In this document: positions 1 through 8,506 of the stretch, piece by piece
Layout: every line of letters begins with the position of its first letter
How positions within the stretch are numbered: the stretch's first letter is position 1
Origin: an uncultured beta proteobacterium
GTDB taxonomy: Bacteria > Pseudomonadota > Gammaproteobacteria > Burkholderiales > Burkholderiaceae
Reading direction: 5' to 3'
DNA: 34,504 bases
Assembly: GCA_903892315.1 (NCBI GenBank)
Contig: CAITHY010000113.1
Location: 1 to 34,504 of the forward strand
Program-made: the position numbers and the translations under genes
Notes under the pieces: generated by a model
Seen by the model: the letters and a program-made list of their open reading frames with translations, nothing else
Told to the model about the DNA's origin: nothing
Databases searched by the model: none

Positions 1-535
1 CACCACCCAAAACATCGGTAAGCCAGTGAGCCCCTACAGCGCTGCGTGATAAACCCACTAAAGCGGCAAGCAAAAATAGCGGGATGAGTCGAGTGCGTTT
101 TTCTTTATCGGTAGAAAAATAGAAGGCGCTTGCAATGGCAAATGCAGTTAGTGTATGTCCAGAGGGAAAGGCTTTATAAAGCAAAGCTTCACCAATGCGA
201 TAGAAGCTGCCATCGGACAGTACGCTGGCAGGACGTGGCAGATCAAAGAAACCTTTTAAAGCTGTGCTTGCTAGTGCAGCAAGACCACCAGCAAAAATTC
301 CAGCAGTCAGCATTCTTGGTGCAAGCAGCAGCAATGGAAAGGCAAATGCAAACACGCCCCAACCATTACCTAAAAAAGTAAACCAAGCCCAGAACGTATC
401 TGGCAGCAATTGTGTAAAGCCGTTAATCAATAAAAAAGTACTGCTTTGAAATTCACCAAAGTAGACTACGCAAGCAAGCGCTAGCGGAACCAATGGAATG
501 AACCAAGCAAAGCAAGGAATTACTTTTTTGCTCAT
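1..535 (-). CDS. PAP2-family phosphatase (3' end beyond window)
   Basis: Membrane phosphatase of the PAP2 / lipid phosphate phosphatase superfamily, acting on a lipid phosphate or pyrophosphate such as undecaprenyl or phosphatidyl species. Reading the minus strand from an ATG at 535 gives about 178 codons before the window edge, so the C-terminus is missing. All three superfamily signatures are visible: KGFFDLPRP (KX6RP) encoded near 255-281, FPSGH near 156-170, and SRSAVGAHWLTD (SRX5HX3D) near 19-54, with hydrophobic segments between. The ATG lies 5 bases after the stop of the GT9 gene, so the two are probably co-transcribed and translationally coupled. The exact substrate is not readable. 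The neighbours (GT83, flippase-like, GT9) point to envelope lipid-linked sugar metabolism. Confidence 0.88.
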   Translation of the reverse strand, partial: MSKKVIPCFAWFIPLVPLALACVVYFGEFQSSTFLLINGFTQLLPDTFWAWFTFLGNGWGVFAFAFPLLLLAPRMLTAGIFAGGLAALASTALKGFFDLPRPASVLSDGSFYRIGEALLYKAFPSGHTLTAFAIASAFYFSTDKEKRTRLIPLFLLAALVGLSRSAVGAHWLTDVLGG

Positions 536-540
536 CCAGC

Positions 541-1800
541 TTAGCGCGCCTTTGCTATATCAGCGTCTTGTAATTGTTTCATGACCTTATCTAGCACCTG
601 TGGAACGGTGATGGCTTGCATACAAACGTTGTCCTGACAGGGGGTTTTGCGGTGATTAGCGGCGCTCACGCAGGGCGAGCAGGCTAAGTTGGCGGTAATT
701 GCAATGGAGTTACCAACTGAGCCATACAGAGCTGGAGTCTCGGGACCAAACAGAACAACTGTTCTTAATGGCGTCACAGCAGAAAAATGACCAGGACCAG
801 AGTCGTTAGTAACCATGACATCCGATAGTGTGTACAAAGGTGGCAGTTCAGCGAAGCTGACCTGTCCAGCAAAGTTCAATGCGTTTTTCACTTTAGCAAC
901 AGCCCGCACTTTTTCTACGTACACAAATTCAGCAGGTGAGCCGGTAATCAATATGAGATCGTTTGGATATTGCTGGTGGATGGCTTGAATCAATTCAGAA
1001 AAACGCTGTTGTGCCCAACGACGTTGTGGAAGTAGATCGCTTGCATTCGGATTAATGAGGATGACACGATCTTTCCCTGGGGTGTAATTGATGCGTGCCT
1101 CTTTAGCCATTTTTTCAATACGCTCGCGCACCTTTTCTAGGGCGCCTGGATTGATGACGGCTTGCTCTAGGCGTACTTCAGAGTCTGGAATCTGAATTTT
1201 GCTAAATGGAACTTCAATTTGTTGGGCAAATGCTGCATGAATTAAGGATAAAAAATTCTTAGTAATGTGAATGTGCGGGTTGTAATGGACCTTACGAGTC
1301 AGCATGAAACCGCGCCACAAACCTTCACCATGGAAAATGTGATAGCCGACGCGACGACGTGCACCACACATGCCAGTAAGCAGAGCGGTGAAGCGCGAGA
1401 ATAGCTCCAAATCAATGACGGTATCAATGCGGTGCTTGCGCGCAAGAATTAAAAAGCGCAAGGTATCTTTGATTAATCCGCCCAGACTTGATGAATCAAT
1501 TGTGAAAATATTTTCTTCCTTAACAGTATTGAGTAAAGTAAGGCTGGCACGATTGCTTTTGAAGATTAAGAAAAATAACTCGGCTCCACGTGCTTTTGCG
1601 TTGCGCATTGCTGGGTCAACCAAAATAGCACTTCCCATTTCAGATAATTCTATAAAAAGTAATTTCTTTGGAGCCTCTGGCCCGCGATTGAATATATTTT
1701 TTACGCTATCGATTAAAGCAATCAATGGGCTAACGATTGCACAAAGGGGCACGCCGACCCAATGATCAATGGCGCGCATAGTGTTGACGCTGATAGTCAT
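541..1800 (-). CDS. Glycosyltransferase family 9 (heptosyltransferase-like)
   Basis: Predicted GT9 transferase of 419 aa, the family of LPS heptosyltransferases that move a sugar from an ADP-activated donor onto lipid A-core at the cytoplasmic face. Two Rossmann-like halves can be followed: an N-terminal strand KKLLFIELSEMGSAIL (about 45-60) and a C-terminal donor half with VILINPNAS (246-254), DLILITGSPAE (281-291) and the family motif NDSGPGHFSA (332-341) followed by LFGPETP. A cysteine-rich stretch (C374, C377, C388, C393) follows, as in several GT9 proteins. Residues 16-32 are hydrophobic and could be a membrane-association helix. The gene lies 16 bases downstream of the flippase-like gene and 5 bases upstream of the PAP2 gene. 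Acceptor and donor sugars cannot be assigned. Confidence 0.9.
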   Translation of the reverse strand: MTISVNTMRAIDHWVGVPLCAIVSPLIALIDSVKNIFNRGPEAPKKLLFIELSEMGSAILVDPAMRNAKARGAELFFLIFKSNRASLTLLNTVKEENIFTIDSSSLGGLIKDTLRFLILARKHRIDTVIDLELFSRFTALLTGMCGARRRVGYHIFHGEGLWRGFMLTRKVHYNPHIHITKNFLSLIHAAFAQQIEVPFSKIQIPDSEVRLEQAVINPGALEKVRERIEKMAKEARINYTPGKDRVILINPNASDLLPQRRWAQQRFSELIQAIHQQYPNDLILITGSPAEFVYVEKVRAVAKVKNALNFAGQVSFAELPPLYTLSDVMVTNDSGPGHFSAVTPLRTVVLFGPETPALYGSVGNSIAITANLACSPCVSAANHRKTPCQDNVCMQAITVPQVLDKVMKQLQDADIAKAR

Positions 1801-1816
1801 TTTTTTCTTTACAAAA

Positions 1817-2860
1817 TTATTTACGTTTTAGCAAAAAGAAGGCGCCAGGCAATACTGATAAAACAGATATTGCCCCATAGCTAATTGAAGCAAGTACAGT
1901 CAATGAGGGATTAACGCCCCATAGCGCCAAAACAGACGATAGGGTAGCTTCACGCAAACCCCAGCCGGAAATGCTGATGGGTAGCATGAGCAATAGACTC
2001 AGTGCGGGTAAGCCAATCATGAGACTGGAAATTGGGGCTTCGCCTCCATAGGCTTTCAGACAAAATCCAAAAGCAAGTATCAGGAAGCAATGAATTCCCA
2101 TTGCATATAAAACCTGTGCCATATTAATGGGCCAAGAAAATGCAAGGTTTATTCCGGGCATTGCTTTGTTCATTTGAAATCGATTTAAAAGCTGTTGTAG
2201 CATTTCCCGACTAGTCTTCCATGCCAACACGAATGCAGCTAGAAGCCCCGAAAAAATCATCACTCCTAAAACGGCATAACCTAATTCTTGCCCCCAGCTT
2301 GCAAGCGTTGCGCCGCCAATTACTAGGCCAAGGCCACCAAGTATGTTGTTGCCTGCCAACCCTAAGAGGCGATCAACTAAGGTCATGGAAAAACTTAAAC
2401 GTAGTTTTGGTGTCGAATGCTCGAGATCCACGGAGTGATGCAATTCTTTATCAAGCTCTTTTGTATCGCTAAGACCATTGTTGCTGGTGATATGGGTTGC
2501 TGTAATAGCACGATAGCTATCACCACCCAAAGTACTTGGTAAGCCTTGATTAATCAGTCCGCCCGCAAAGTAGAGGGAAAGATAGCTCCTAAAGCTTCCC
2601 TTAAAACCAACGCTGCGCATTAAAAATCCCCACCGTAATCCGCCGCAGATAGAGGCGCAGATAATCGTAATTGCAGCTGCAATCAACCACACAGGCTCTA
2701 GCCGAATTTGCGAATCCATCAAGGTATGCCAATCAATTCCACTGGTTGCTTTCCATAACAATCCGATGGACAACAGAATACGAATGGTGGGCCAGGCTCG
2801 CTTGAGAATGGATTTCCACCCTGATGGGATTTTAGGGTTGGGTTGGGCTTGTGAACTCAT
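1817..2860 (-). CDS. UPF0104 / lysylphosphatidylglycerol synthase TM-region family protein
   Basis: Polytopic inner-membrane protein of the UPF0104 family (the flippase-like TM domain of MprF and the E. coli YbhN family). I chose the ATG at 2860 (347 aa) rather than the longer frame from 2980, because the extra 40 residues overlap the end of the GT83 gene and do not look like family sequence. Typical motifs are LRWGFLMRSVG, a GLPSTLGGDSYRA loop (GGDSYR at about 112-117) and LVDRLLG (about 161-167). Between them sits a hydrophilic stretch of about 40 residues (119-158) that is longer than I expect for the family. C-terminal hydrophobic segments include GWGLREATLSS. Position between a GT83 and a GT9 gene suggests handling of lipid-linked sugar or phospholipid, but no substrate is shown. 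Confidence 0.8.
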   Translation of the reverse strand: MSSQAQPNPKIPSGWKSILKRAWPTIRILLSIGLLWKATSGIDWHTLMDSQIRLEPVWLIAAAITIICASICGGLRWGFLMRSVGFKGSFRSYLSLYFAGGLINQGLPSTLGGDSYRAITATHITSNNGLSDTKELDKELHHSVDLEHSTPKLRLSFSMTLVDRLLGLAGNNILGGLGLVIGGATLASWGQELGYAVLGVMIFSGLLAAFVLAWKTSREMLQQLLNRFQMNKAMPGINLAFSWPINMAQVLYAMGIHCFLILAFGFCLKAYGGEAPISSLMIGLPALSLLLMLPISISGWGLREATLSSVLALWGVNPSLTVLASISYGAISVLSVLPGAFFLLKRK

Positions 2861-2909
2861 AAGCGTAAGGATAATGCCTTGGGCGCCTAAGGTCTTGAAT
2901 TTGGGGGAA

Positions 2910-4406
2910 TTACTCCGCGCGACCAGGGCCTTGCCAATGACTGCAAAGGCTAAAGTCAAATTTAGATAAAACTCGGCCAAATCGGGTGATTTCTAGGCTA
3001 TCCAATGGGTCGCAGGCTTGAAAGGCTGATTTATTACCCACTGGTATAGGGTGTGGCATACCAGACCAGTTAATCAGGAGCACATTTGCCCCTGGGGGAA
3101 GGTCTCCAAACCAGAGATCAAACTGATCTCGTCTCTGGTCTAAAACAAACACTGGCGTAGGCGAGGCATACCAAGCGGCACGACTACCTAAGGTCCAGTT
3201 TTGTACTGCAATGCCATTAGCTTTGGTGACCTTGGTAAGGTCAGCTGCTTTTTGGCCTGCCGCCTTCCAGCCATACAAATCAGCAATCGGATTAGATTGG
3301 ACTAAGGTCGAACTAATGCCGCCAGATAAAACATATCCAAAGCCGACGCAACACAGAGCCATTTGAACAAAAAATAAAGTACGAATCCAGTAACGATGTT
3401 GTGTGGCCCAAGCTTTTGCTAAACCAATACCGGCAAATGGGGCGAGACAGAACCATGCGGGCGAAGTCCAGTGAGGGAGTCCGCCTCCGCCAGAAAGGCT
3501 GACAAAGATTGCGAATGGAATTAGAAAGAATCCAAAGAGCGCAAGCAATGAAAGTTTCGTTGCTTGCATGCAATCCTTTAAAAACACAGCAGATCCGAAA
3601 ATTAAAAGAGGGCCAAACACTAGTATTTGAATGCCGATATAGGCGCCCAGCCTGCGCCAGAGCCATTCTCCGCCGCTGCCATGGGCCAACTGATATTTGA
3701 ATGAGATCCAATCGTTGACCCAATTCCAATATAGGACGGGAGTGATCAACACCAAGGCGCTTAGTGCAGCAACCCAAAACCCCGCTTTCGTGATCCATGG
3801 TTTTCTTGGCGCACTCAAAAATACCAATAACAATGCAAGCGCAGTAAAAGCAGCTGTGTATTTGCTTAAGCCAGATAGACCTAATAAGACACCAGTAATG
3901 ATCCAATCGCCAATGCTAAATTGGTCTTTACTTAACCAGCGTAAAGCCATCCACATCAGGCCAAGGCTCAATGGCGCCAGCAAAGTATCCGGTAGTAAAC
4001 CAATTGCCAGAATGTGCAACATTGGTGCAGCGATAACGGTTAGGACTGCCATTAACCCGCATAAGTTTGCTGATGGTAGTGCGCTCGTGAGATAGCCTGC
4101 GTTGCGCCCACGAATAAAGTGGTGCACTTCAACGGTGACTTCATAAACTAAGTAACAAGAGAGAATCCATAGCAACTCTGGAATGAGGCGAATGATGCCC
4201 TCTGAAGAAGTGAGTGCCACCAAAGGCCACTGAATCCAGCCCACCAAAGGCGGGTGATCAAAATAACTCCAAGCTAAATGTTGGGCATACAGAGCATAGT
4301 GGGCTTCATCAACTGAAAACTCTATTGAAAAGCCTGTAGCCAGGTGCACTACCGCGGCAATGAGGATGCAGATAGCAGCCCAGCTGGAAGGTGATTGTTG
4401 GCGCAT
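2910..4406 (-). CDS. GT83/ArnT-like (PMT_2) membrane glycosyltransferase
   Basis: Integral membrane glycosyltransferase of the GT-C fold, 498 aa, in the ArnT/PMT_2 family that uses polyprenyl-phosphate sugars to decorate lipid A, glycans or proteins on the periplasmic side. The first periplasmic loop carries the acidic motif VDEAHYALY (D33, E34) and the second family motif YFDHPPLVG (D50-H51-P52). About ten or more hydrophobic segments follow, then a soluble C-terminal domain from roughly residue 385. The gene starts the minus-strand cluster that continues with UPF0104, GT9 and PAP2 genes. A PAP2 phosphatase that recycles polyprenyl phosphate is a logical partner. Aminoarabinose specificity is not claimed, since no arn biosynthetic genes are in view. 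Confidence 0.87.
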   Translation of the reverse strand: MRQQSPSSWAAICILIAAVVHLATGFSIEFSVDEAHYALYAQHLAWSYFDHPPLVGWIQWPLVALTSSEGIIRLIPELLWILSCYLVYEVTVEVHHFIRGRNAGYLTSALPSANLCGLMAVLTVIAAPMLHILAIGLLPDTLLAPLSLGLMWMALRWLSKDQFSIGDWIITGVLLGLSGLSKYTAAFTALALLLVFLSAPRKPWITKAGFWVAALSALVLITPVLYWNWVNDWISFKYQLAHGSGGEWLWRRLGAYIGIQILVFGPLLIFGSAVFLKDCMQATKLSLLALFGFFLIPFAIFVSLSGGGGLPHWTSPAWFCLAPFAGIGLAKAWATQHRYWIRTLFFVQMALCCVGFGYVLSGGISSTLVQSNPIADLYGWKAAGQKAADLTKVTKANGIAVQNWTLGSRAAWYASPTPVFVLDQRRDQFDLWFGDLPPGANVLLINWSGMPHPIPVGNKSAFQACDPLDSLEITRFGRVLSKFDFSLCSHWQGPGRAE

Positions 4407-4453
4407 AGGATGATTTTAGACTCACCGAGGGCATTCTTTGGGACAATTGCAAC

Positions 4454-5251
4454 ATGCTTAAGCAAGCCTTCTTACTTTTCATCCTTGGCGCACTCGTATT
4501 TTTGACCGGATGCGCAGGGCTGGGCGGAGATCCCGTTCAAAACGAGGCAGGGCAGGCATTTAATGCGGATCAATTGCCGGCCCAAGAGGAATTGCCTAAA
4601 TTCTCCTCTGAGACTGCGCGCGCTGGTATGCCCAATGGTTGGAATTTTTACCGCATTGCACCCTTTAAGAAAAATACGGTTTATCGCCTAGAAAACTATC
4701 AGGGCAGAACAGTGTTGAGTGCTAATTCCAAAACATCTGCCTCTGGAGTGGCAGTAAAGTTGCGTCCTCGCCAAACAAATAATTTGTGGCTGCAGTGGGA
4801 ATGGAAAACAATCAACCCCATCGTTAATGCTGACAATGCTGATGCTTATGCCGATGATGCTCCGCTGCGTATCTTGGTTGCATTTGATGGCAACAAGTCA
4901 AAGTTACCCTTAAAAGAAAAAATGACTTTTGAGATGGCCAATCTCATCAGCGGACAAGAAATGCCCTATGCCACACTGATGTATATCTGGTCTGGAAAGT
5001 CGCCTGTGGATGCCATCATTCCGAATGCACATACTTCTCGCATCAAAATGATTGTGGTGGATTCTGGTTGGGATAATCTGGATCAATGGCACAAGCATCA
5101 GCGTGATTTAGCGGCTGACTATAAGCGTGCCTATGGCGAGAGCCCTGGTCAAGTGATCGGCATTGCCTTGCTCACCGATACAGACAATACCAAATCAGAA
5201 ACCCGTGCGTATTACGGCGATATTGAACTCATTCGCAAGAATCAAAAATAA
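4454..5251 (+). CDS. DUF3047 lipoprotein
   Basis: Exported lipoprotein of 265 aa belonging, by pattern, to the DUF3047 family of unknown function. The N-terminus is a lipoprotein signal peptide (MLKQAFLLFILGALVFLTGC) with lipobox LTGC, acyl-Cys at residue 20. The mature part shows family features: YRIAPFKKNTVYRLENY, LWLQWEWK, PLRILVAFDG, TLMYIWSG and the end YYGDIELI, which suggest a beta-rich carbohydrate-binding-like fold. The gene is divergent from the GT83 gene (47-base gap) and convergent with copA (16-base gap). No enzymatic motif is visible and the role is unknown. It may belong functionally with the envelope cluster, but only proximity supports that. Confidence 0.8.
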   Translation: MLKQAFLLFILGALVFLTGCAGLGGDPVQNEAGQAFNADQLPAQEELPKFSSETARAGMPNGWNFYRIAPFKKNTVYRLENYQGRTVLSANSKTSASGVAVKLRPRQTNNLWLQWEWKTINPIVNADNADAYADDAPLRILVAFDGNKSKLPLKEKMTFEMANLISGQEMPYATLMYIWSGKSPVDAIIPNAHTSRIKMIVVDSGWDNLDQWHKHQRDLAADYKRAYGESPGQVIGIALLTDTDNTKSETRAYYGDIELIRKNQK

Positions 5252-5267
5252 ATAACCAGTAAGTTGA

Positions 5268-7535
5268 TTAATATGCTGGGCGCCAACGCTTGAGAAGTAG
5301 CGCGTTACTGAGAACGCAGAAGCTTGATAACGCCATGGCGCTGCCGGCTAGCATGGGCGATAGATATCCGAATGCGGCCAAGGGAATACCGGTAGCATTA
5401 AAGATAAAAGCCCAGAATAAATTTTGCCGAATCTTTTTCCAGGTCCGTTTGGAGATATCAATCGCATTCGCCACCAGAGTAGGGTCGCCTCGCATGAGAG
5501 TGATACCAGCGGCTTGCATGGCTACATCAGTTCCAGTGGACATTGCCATACCAACATCTGCAGTTGCTAAAGCGGGCGCATCATTCACACCATCCCCTAC
5601 CATGGCAACAAGCTGACGCTGACCATCTTTTGATTGCAGTTGCTGAATAATTTCTGCTTTAGTGCTCGGCATAATTTGCGCAAATACTTCGTGAATGCCA
5701 ATTGTTTTGGCAACGCGATTAGCGGCGGCAATATTGTCACCAGAAAGCATCACTGCACGAATGTGTAAATCATGTAGTGCGGAAATGGCCTCTTTGGCGC
5801 TCCTTTTTAACTCATCTCCAAAGGCGATGATAGCAATGGGCGCTGAGGGACTTTCGTTGTTCATTAGTACGGAGACCGTTTGGCCAGCATCAAAACAGGC
5901 TTGCGCCTTTGTAAGTATTTCAGAGTGATGGGACTTGTCTTCTAACGACGCAATACTTTGCAGACTCAGGCTGAGGCCTAGGAAAGCGCCAGCGCTTGGC
6001 TTGCCACTAATGCCAATGCCAGGAAGGGCTTTGCTGTCAGTCGGGGCAATAGGGTTTAGACCTTGTTGTTGAGCGGCATCTAGCAGCGCTTTTGCAAGAG
6101 GGTGTTCGCTACCAAGTTGTAAGCCTGCAGCACTCGTGAGGATGTCATCGACCGCATATGAATCACTAAAAGGAATGATTTTCAGCAATCTCGGTTTGCC
6201 AATAGTGAGTGTTCCTGTTTTATCGAAGGCCACCACATTTAAGCGGTGTGCTAGTTCTAAAACTTGAGGATCTTTAATGAGGATTCCAAAGCGTGCTGCA
6301 ATACCGGTCCCTGCCATGATGGCTGCAGGTGTTGCAAGACCAAGTGCACAGGGGCATGCAATGACGAGAACGGAGACTGCCCGCAATATGGCTACTGATG
6401 CGGAGTCTAAATAAAACCAATTCGCCAGTCCGGTAATGAGCGCAATCACAATCACACTAGGAACAAAGATAGCGCTGACTTGATCTACTAATTTTTGTAT
6501 AGGCGCTTTTTGGGTTTGCGCATCTTCCACTAAGGAAATAATTTTTGAGAGGACACTCTCAATCCCTACTGCCTGGGCCTCAATCACTAATAAGCCTTCA
6601 CCATTCAGCGAGCCACCGATGACATTTTCACCAATATGTTTTTTGACAGGATTGCTTTCGCCGGTGAGAAGAGACTCATCAACATGGCTATTGCCAAGCA
6701 GAATGATGCCATCTACCGGTATACGTTCTCCTGGTAATACTAAGACGCGATCTTTAGGGAATACTTGATCTAGCGGGAGATCACGCAATTGATCTAATGC
6801 AGATCCTTCGGTGATGACAATATTGCGATCGATTACTTTGGCATGCTCAGGCCAAAGTTTTTGTAATGCGCGTATCGCTGCACTGGTTTGTTGTTTAGCT
6901 CGGGCCTCCAGCCATTTACCAAGCATGACCATGCAGATAATGACGGCCGATCCTTCAAAATAGAGTTCGTGACTTGCATGAGGTGATGCAATCACTTGAT
7001 ACACACTTAATCCGTACGCTGCACTCGTGCCGAGGGCCACCAACAAATCCATATTGCCAACACCTGACATCAGTGATTTGAAGCCTGCTTTATAAAATCG
7101 CCAGCCTAAGAAGAATTGCACTGGAGTGGCAAGTAAAAGCTGCCATGTCGACGATAGTGACCAATGAATGCCAAACGGCATGAGGAACATGGGCAAAAAG
7201 AGTGGGGCTGAAAGGCCAAAACCTAGAATGACACGACCCAGACCATCAGTCCCCCAGAACAATTTAGACGGGGCTAATTCTGGAATACCGTGGGGCGCGC
7301 TAATTTTGGCTTCATAACCCGTTTTTTCTACCAAAGCGATGATGTCATTGATTTTGAGCCCAGAACTGGCATTTATACGAATTTTGGCTTGTTCGGTAGC
7401 TAAATTTACGCTGGCAGCTTCTACGCCAGAAATCTTGTCTAAAGCCTTCTCGACCCTGCCAACACACGAGGCACAGGTCATCCCGCCAATATCTAGAGTA
7501 AATAGCTCTGAATTACTGTTTTTTTGCGGATCCAT
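5268..7535 (-). CDS. copA: Copper-exporting P1B-type ATPase CopA
   Basis: Cytoplasmic-membrane P-type ATPase of 755 aa that exports Cu(I) (or Ag(I)) to the periplasm. Domains in order: an N-terminal HMA domain with GMTCASC (C21, C24); TM helices from about 100; actuator domain with TGES (291-294); the transmembrane metal site CPC (394-396), typical of Cu(I) pumps; phosphorylation loop DKTGT (D438); hinge GDGVNDAP near the C-terminal third; and a last TM pair ending in KRWRP. Length and domain order are complete. It diverges from a small HMA chaperone gene (51-base gap), the usual CopA/CopZ arrangement. I did not find a convincing CueR-type dyad in the gap. Confidence 0.95.
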   Translation of the reverse strand: MDPQKNSNSELFTLDIGGMTCASCVGRVEKALDKISGVEAASVNLATEQAKIRINASSGLKINDIIALVEKTGYEAKISAPHGIPELAPSKLFWGTDGLGRVILGFGLSAPLFLPMFLMPFGIHWSLSSTWQLLLATPVQFFLGWRFYKAGFKSLMSGVGNMDLLVALGTSAAYGLSVYQVIASPHASHELYFEGSAVIICMVMLGKWLEARAKQQTSAAIRALQKLWPEHAKVIDRNIVITEGSALDQLRDLPLDQVFPKDRVLVLPGERIPVDGIILLGNSHVDESLLTGESNPVKKHIGENVIGGSLNGEGLLVIEAQAVGIESVLSKIISLVEDAQTQKAPIQKLVDQVSAIFVPSVIVIALITGLANWFYLDSASVAILRAVSVLVIACPCALGLATPAAIMAGTGIAARFGILIKDPQVLELAHRLNVVAFDKTGTLTIGKPRLLKIIPFSDSYAVDDILTSAAGLQLGSEHPLAKALLDAAQQQGLNPIAPTDSKALPGIGISGKPSAGAFLGLSLSLQSIASLEDKSHHSEILTKAQACFDAGQTVSVLMNNESPSAPIAIIAFGDELKRSAKEAISALHDLHIRAVMLSGDNIAAANRVAKTIGIHEVFAQIMPSTKAEIIQQLQSKDGQRQLVAMVGDGVNDAPALATADVGMAMSTGTDVAMQAAGITLMRGDPTLVANAIDISKRTWKKIRQNLFWAFIFNATGIPLAAFGYLSPMLAGSAMALSSFCVLSNALLLKRWRPAY

Positions 7536-7586
7536 ATAGAAGATAATCTACTCTATACAAGCCATATTCAAACCAAAAGGGTCTAT

Positions 7587-7781
7587 ATGTTGAGTTTAAA
7601 AGTATCTGGAATGACCTGTGGAGGCTGCATAAATGCCGTAACTCGGGCAGTTCAAACTCAGGACCCACAAGCTAAGGTTCAGGCGGATTTGGTAAGCCAG
7701 ACCGTGACTCTTGAAACCACCTTGTCTGCAGCCCAGGCTGGCCAACTCATAACAGATGCCGGCTTTCCAGTTGTTCAATAG
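7587..7781 (+). CDS. Small HMA copper chaperone (CopZ-like)
   Basis: Soluble heavy-metal-associated domain protein of 64 aa. The ATG at 7587 is chosen because the protein then starts directly with the first beta strand (MLSLKVSGMTCGGC) and an AAAGGG Shine-Dalgarno-like stretch lies a few bases upstream. An in-frame upstream ATG at 7524 would add 21 residues and overlap copA. The metal site is MTCGGC (C11, C14 in this numbering), and the rest follows the short beta-alpha-beta-beta-alpha-beta ferredoxin-like pattern. It probably carries Cu(I) to the CopA encoded on the opposite strand. A mercuric-binding MerP-like role is less likely because there is no signal peptide and no mer genes. Confidence 0.88.
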   Translation: MLSLKVSGMTCGGCINAVTRAVQTQDPQAKVQADLVSQTVTLETTLSAAQAGQLITDAGFPVVQ

Positions 7782-7847
7782 CAATTGTTTAGAATGTCGG
7801 CAAACCTAACAATACCTGTAGTTTTTGTCCCTAAAGGATCGTGATTT

Positions 7848-8495
7848 ATGTTCTTCAGTAAGCTAATGCCTCACGATGGTAATTTCTTCGAGCTATTTAA
7901 TGAGCACGCTAACAATATTGTTTCCGCCTCCGAATCTTTTTTAAAGTTCGTTGAGCATTACAGTGATGAAGCATTACGCGCTAAGTACACGCAAGAGGTT
8001 GATAAGGCAGAGCATGCTTGTGACGATGTTGTTAAAGAAGTACATCGTCGTTTGCACAAGACATTCATTACCCCTATCGATCGTGATCAAATTTTTTCAC
8101 TCATCAATACGATGGATGACGTAGCTGATTTATTGCAAAACGGTACTGAAGCAATGCATTTGTATAACGTGAAGCAAATGACGCCAGAGATGTTGCAAAT
8201 GGCAGAGCTTTGTAATCAATGCTGCATCAGCATGAAGAATGCCGTTGCTACATTAAAAGAAATCTCCGATCCAGAAGTGGCCAAAGCTGCTTTGAAGACT
8301 TGCGATGAAATAGATCACTTAGAGTCTGGGGCTGATCGCCTGCTATCTACTGCTATTACTAGGTTATTCCGTGAAGACATTGAAGTGCGTGAGCTGATTA
8401 AGTGCCAGCGTATTTATGAGCTACTCGAGGAAGTTACCGATAAATGTGAAGACGTTGCCAACTTAGTTGAAGGCATCGTTCTTGAAAACTCTTAA
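7848..8495 (+). CDS. DUF47 / PhoU-like Pit accessory protein
   Basis: Helical cytoplasmic protein of 215 aa in the DUF47 (TIGR00153) family, distantly related to PhoU and commonly encoded directly before a Pit phosphate transporter. The N-terminus MFFSKLMPHDGNFFELFNEHA and the stretch FITPIDRDQIFSLINTMDDVADLL are characteristic. The rest is almost entirely amphipathic helix rich in Glu and Asp. An AAAGGA ribosome-binding sequence lies about 9 bases before the ATG. The gene ends 11 bases before pit and is clearly in the same operon. It likely modulates Pit activity. No Pho-box repeats were seen upstream. Confidence 0.92.
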   Translation: MFFSKLMPHDGNFFELFNEHANNIVSASESFLKFVEHYSDEALRAKYTQEVDKAEHACDDVVKEVHRRLHKTFITPIDRDQIFSLINTMDDVADLLQNGTEAMHLYNVKQMTPEMLQMAELCNQCCISMKNAVATLKEISDPEVAKAALKTCDEIDHLESGADRLLSTAITRLFREDIEVRELIKCQRIYELLEEVTDKCEDVANLVEGIVLENS

Positions 8496-8506
8496 GGCGA
8501 ATTAAG

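Noticed and set aside
130..449. Plus-strand frames in the first 450 bases
   Set aside because: They are antisense to the PAP2 gene, whose three catalytic motifs are intact.
2861..2980. Longer UPF0104 protein starting at 2980
   Set aside because: The first 40 residues overlap the GT83 3' end in another frame and do not resemble the family; ATG 2860 gives a normal N-terminus.
3313..3906. Open frame of about 197 codons on the minus strand inside the GT83 gene
   Set aside because: It is an out-of-frame shadow of the membrane glycosyltransferase with Trp/Cys-rich, non-protein-like composition.
7536..7586. CueR-type copper operator between copA and the HMA chaperone gene
   Set aside because: Only weak short dyads (for example TAGA...TCTA) are visible; no match to the typical CueR promoter spacing and arms.
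7782..7847. Pho box upstream of the DUF47-pit operon
   Set aside because: No pair of direct 7-base repeats with an AT-rich spacer could be found.
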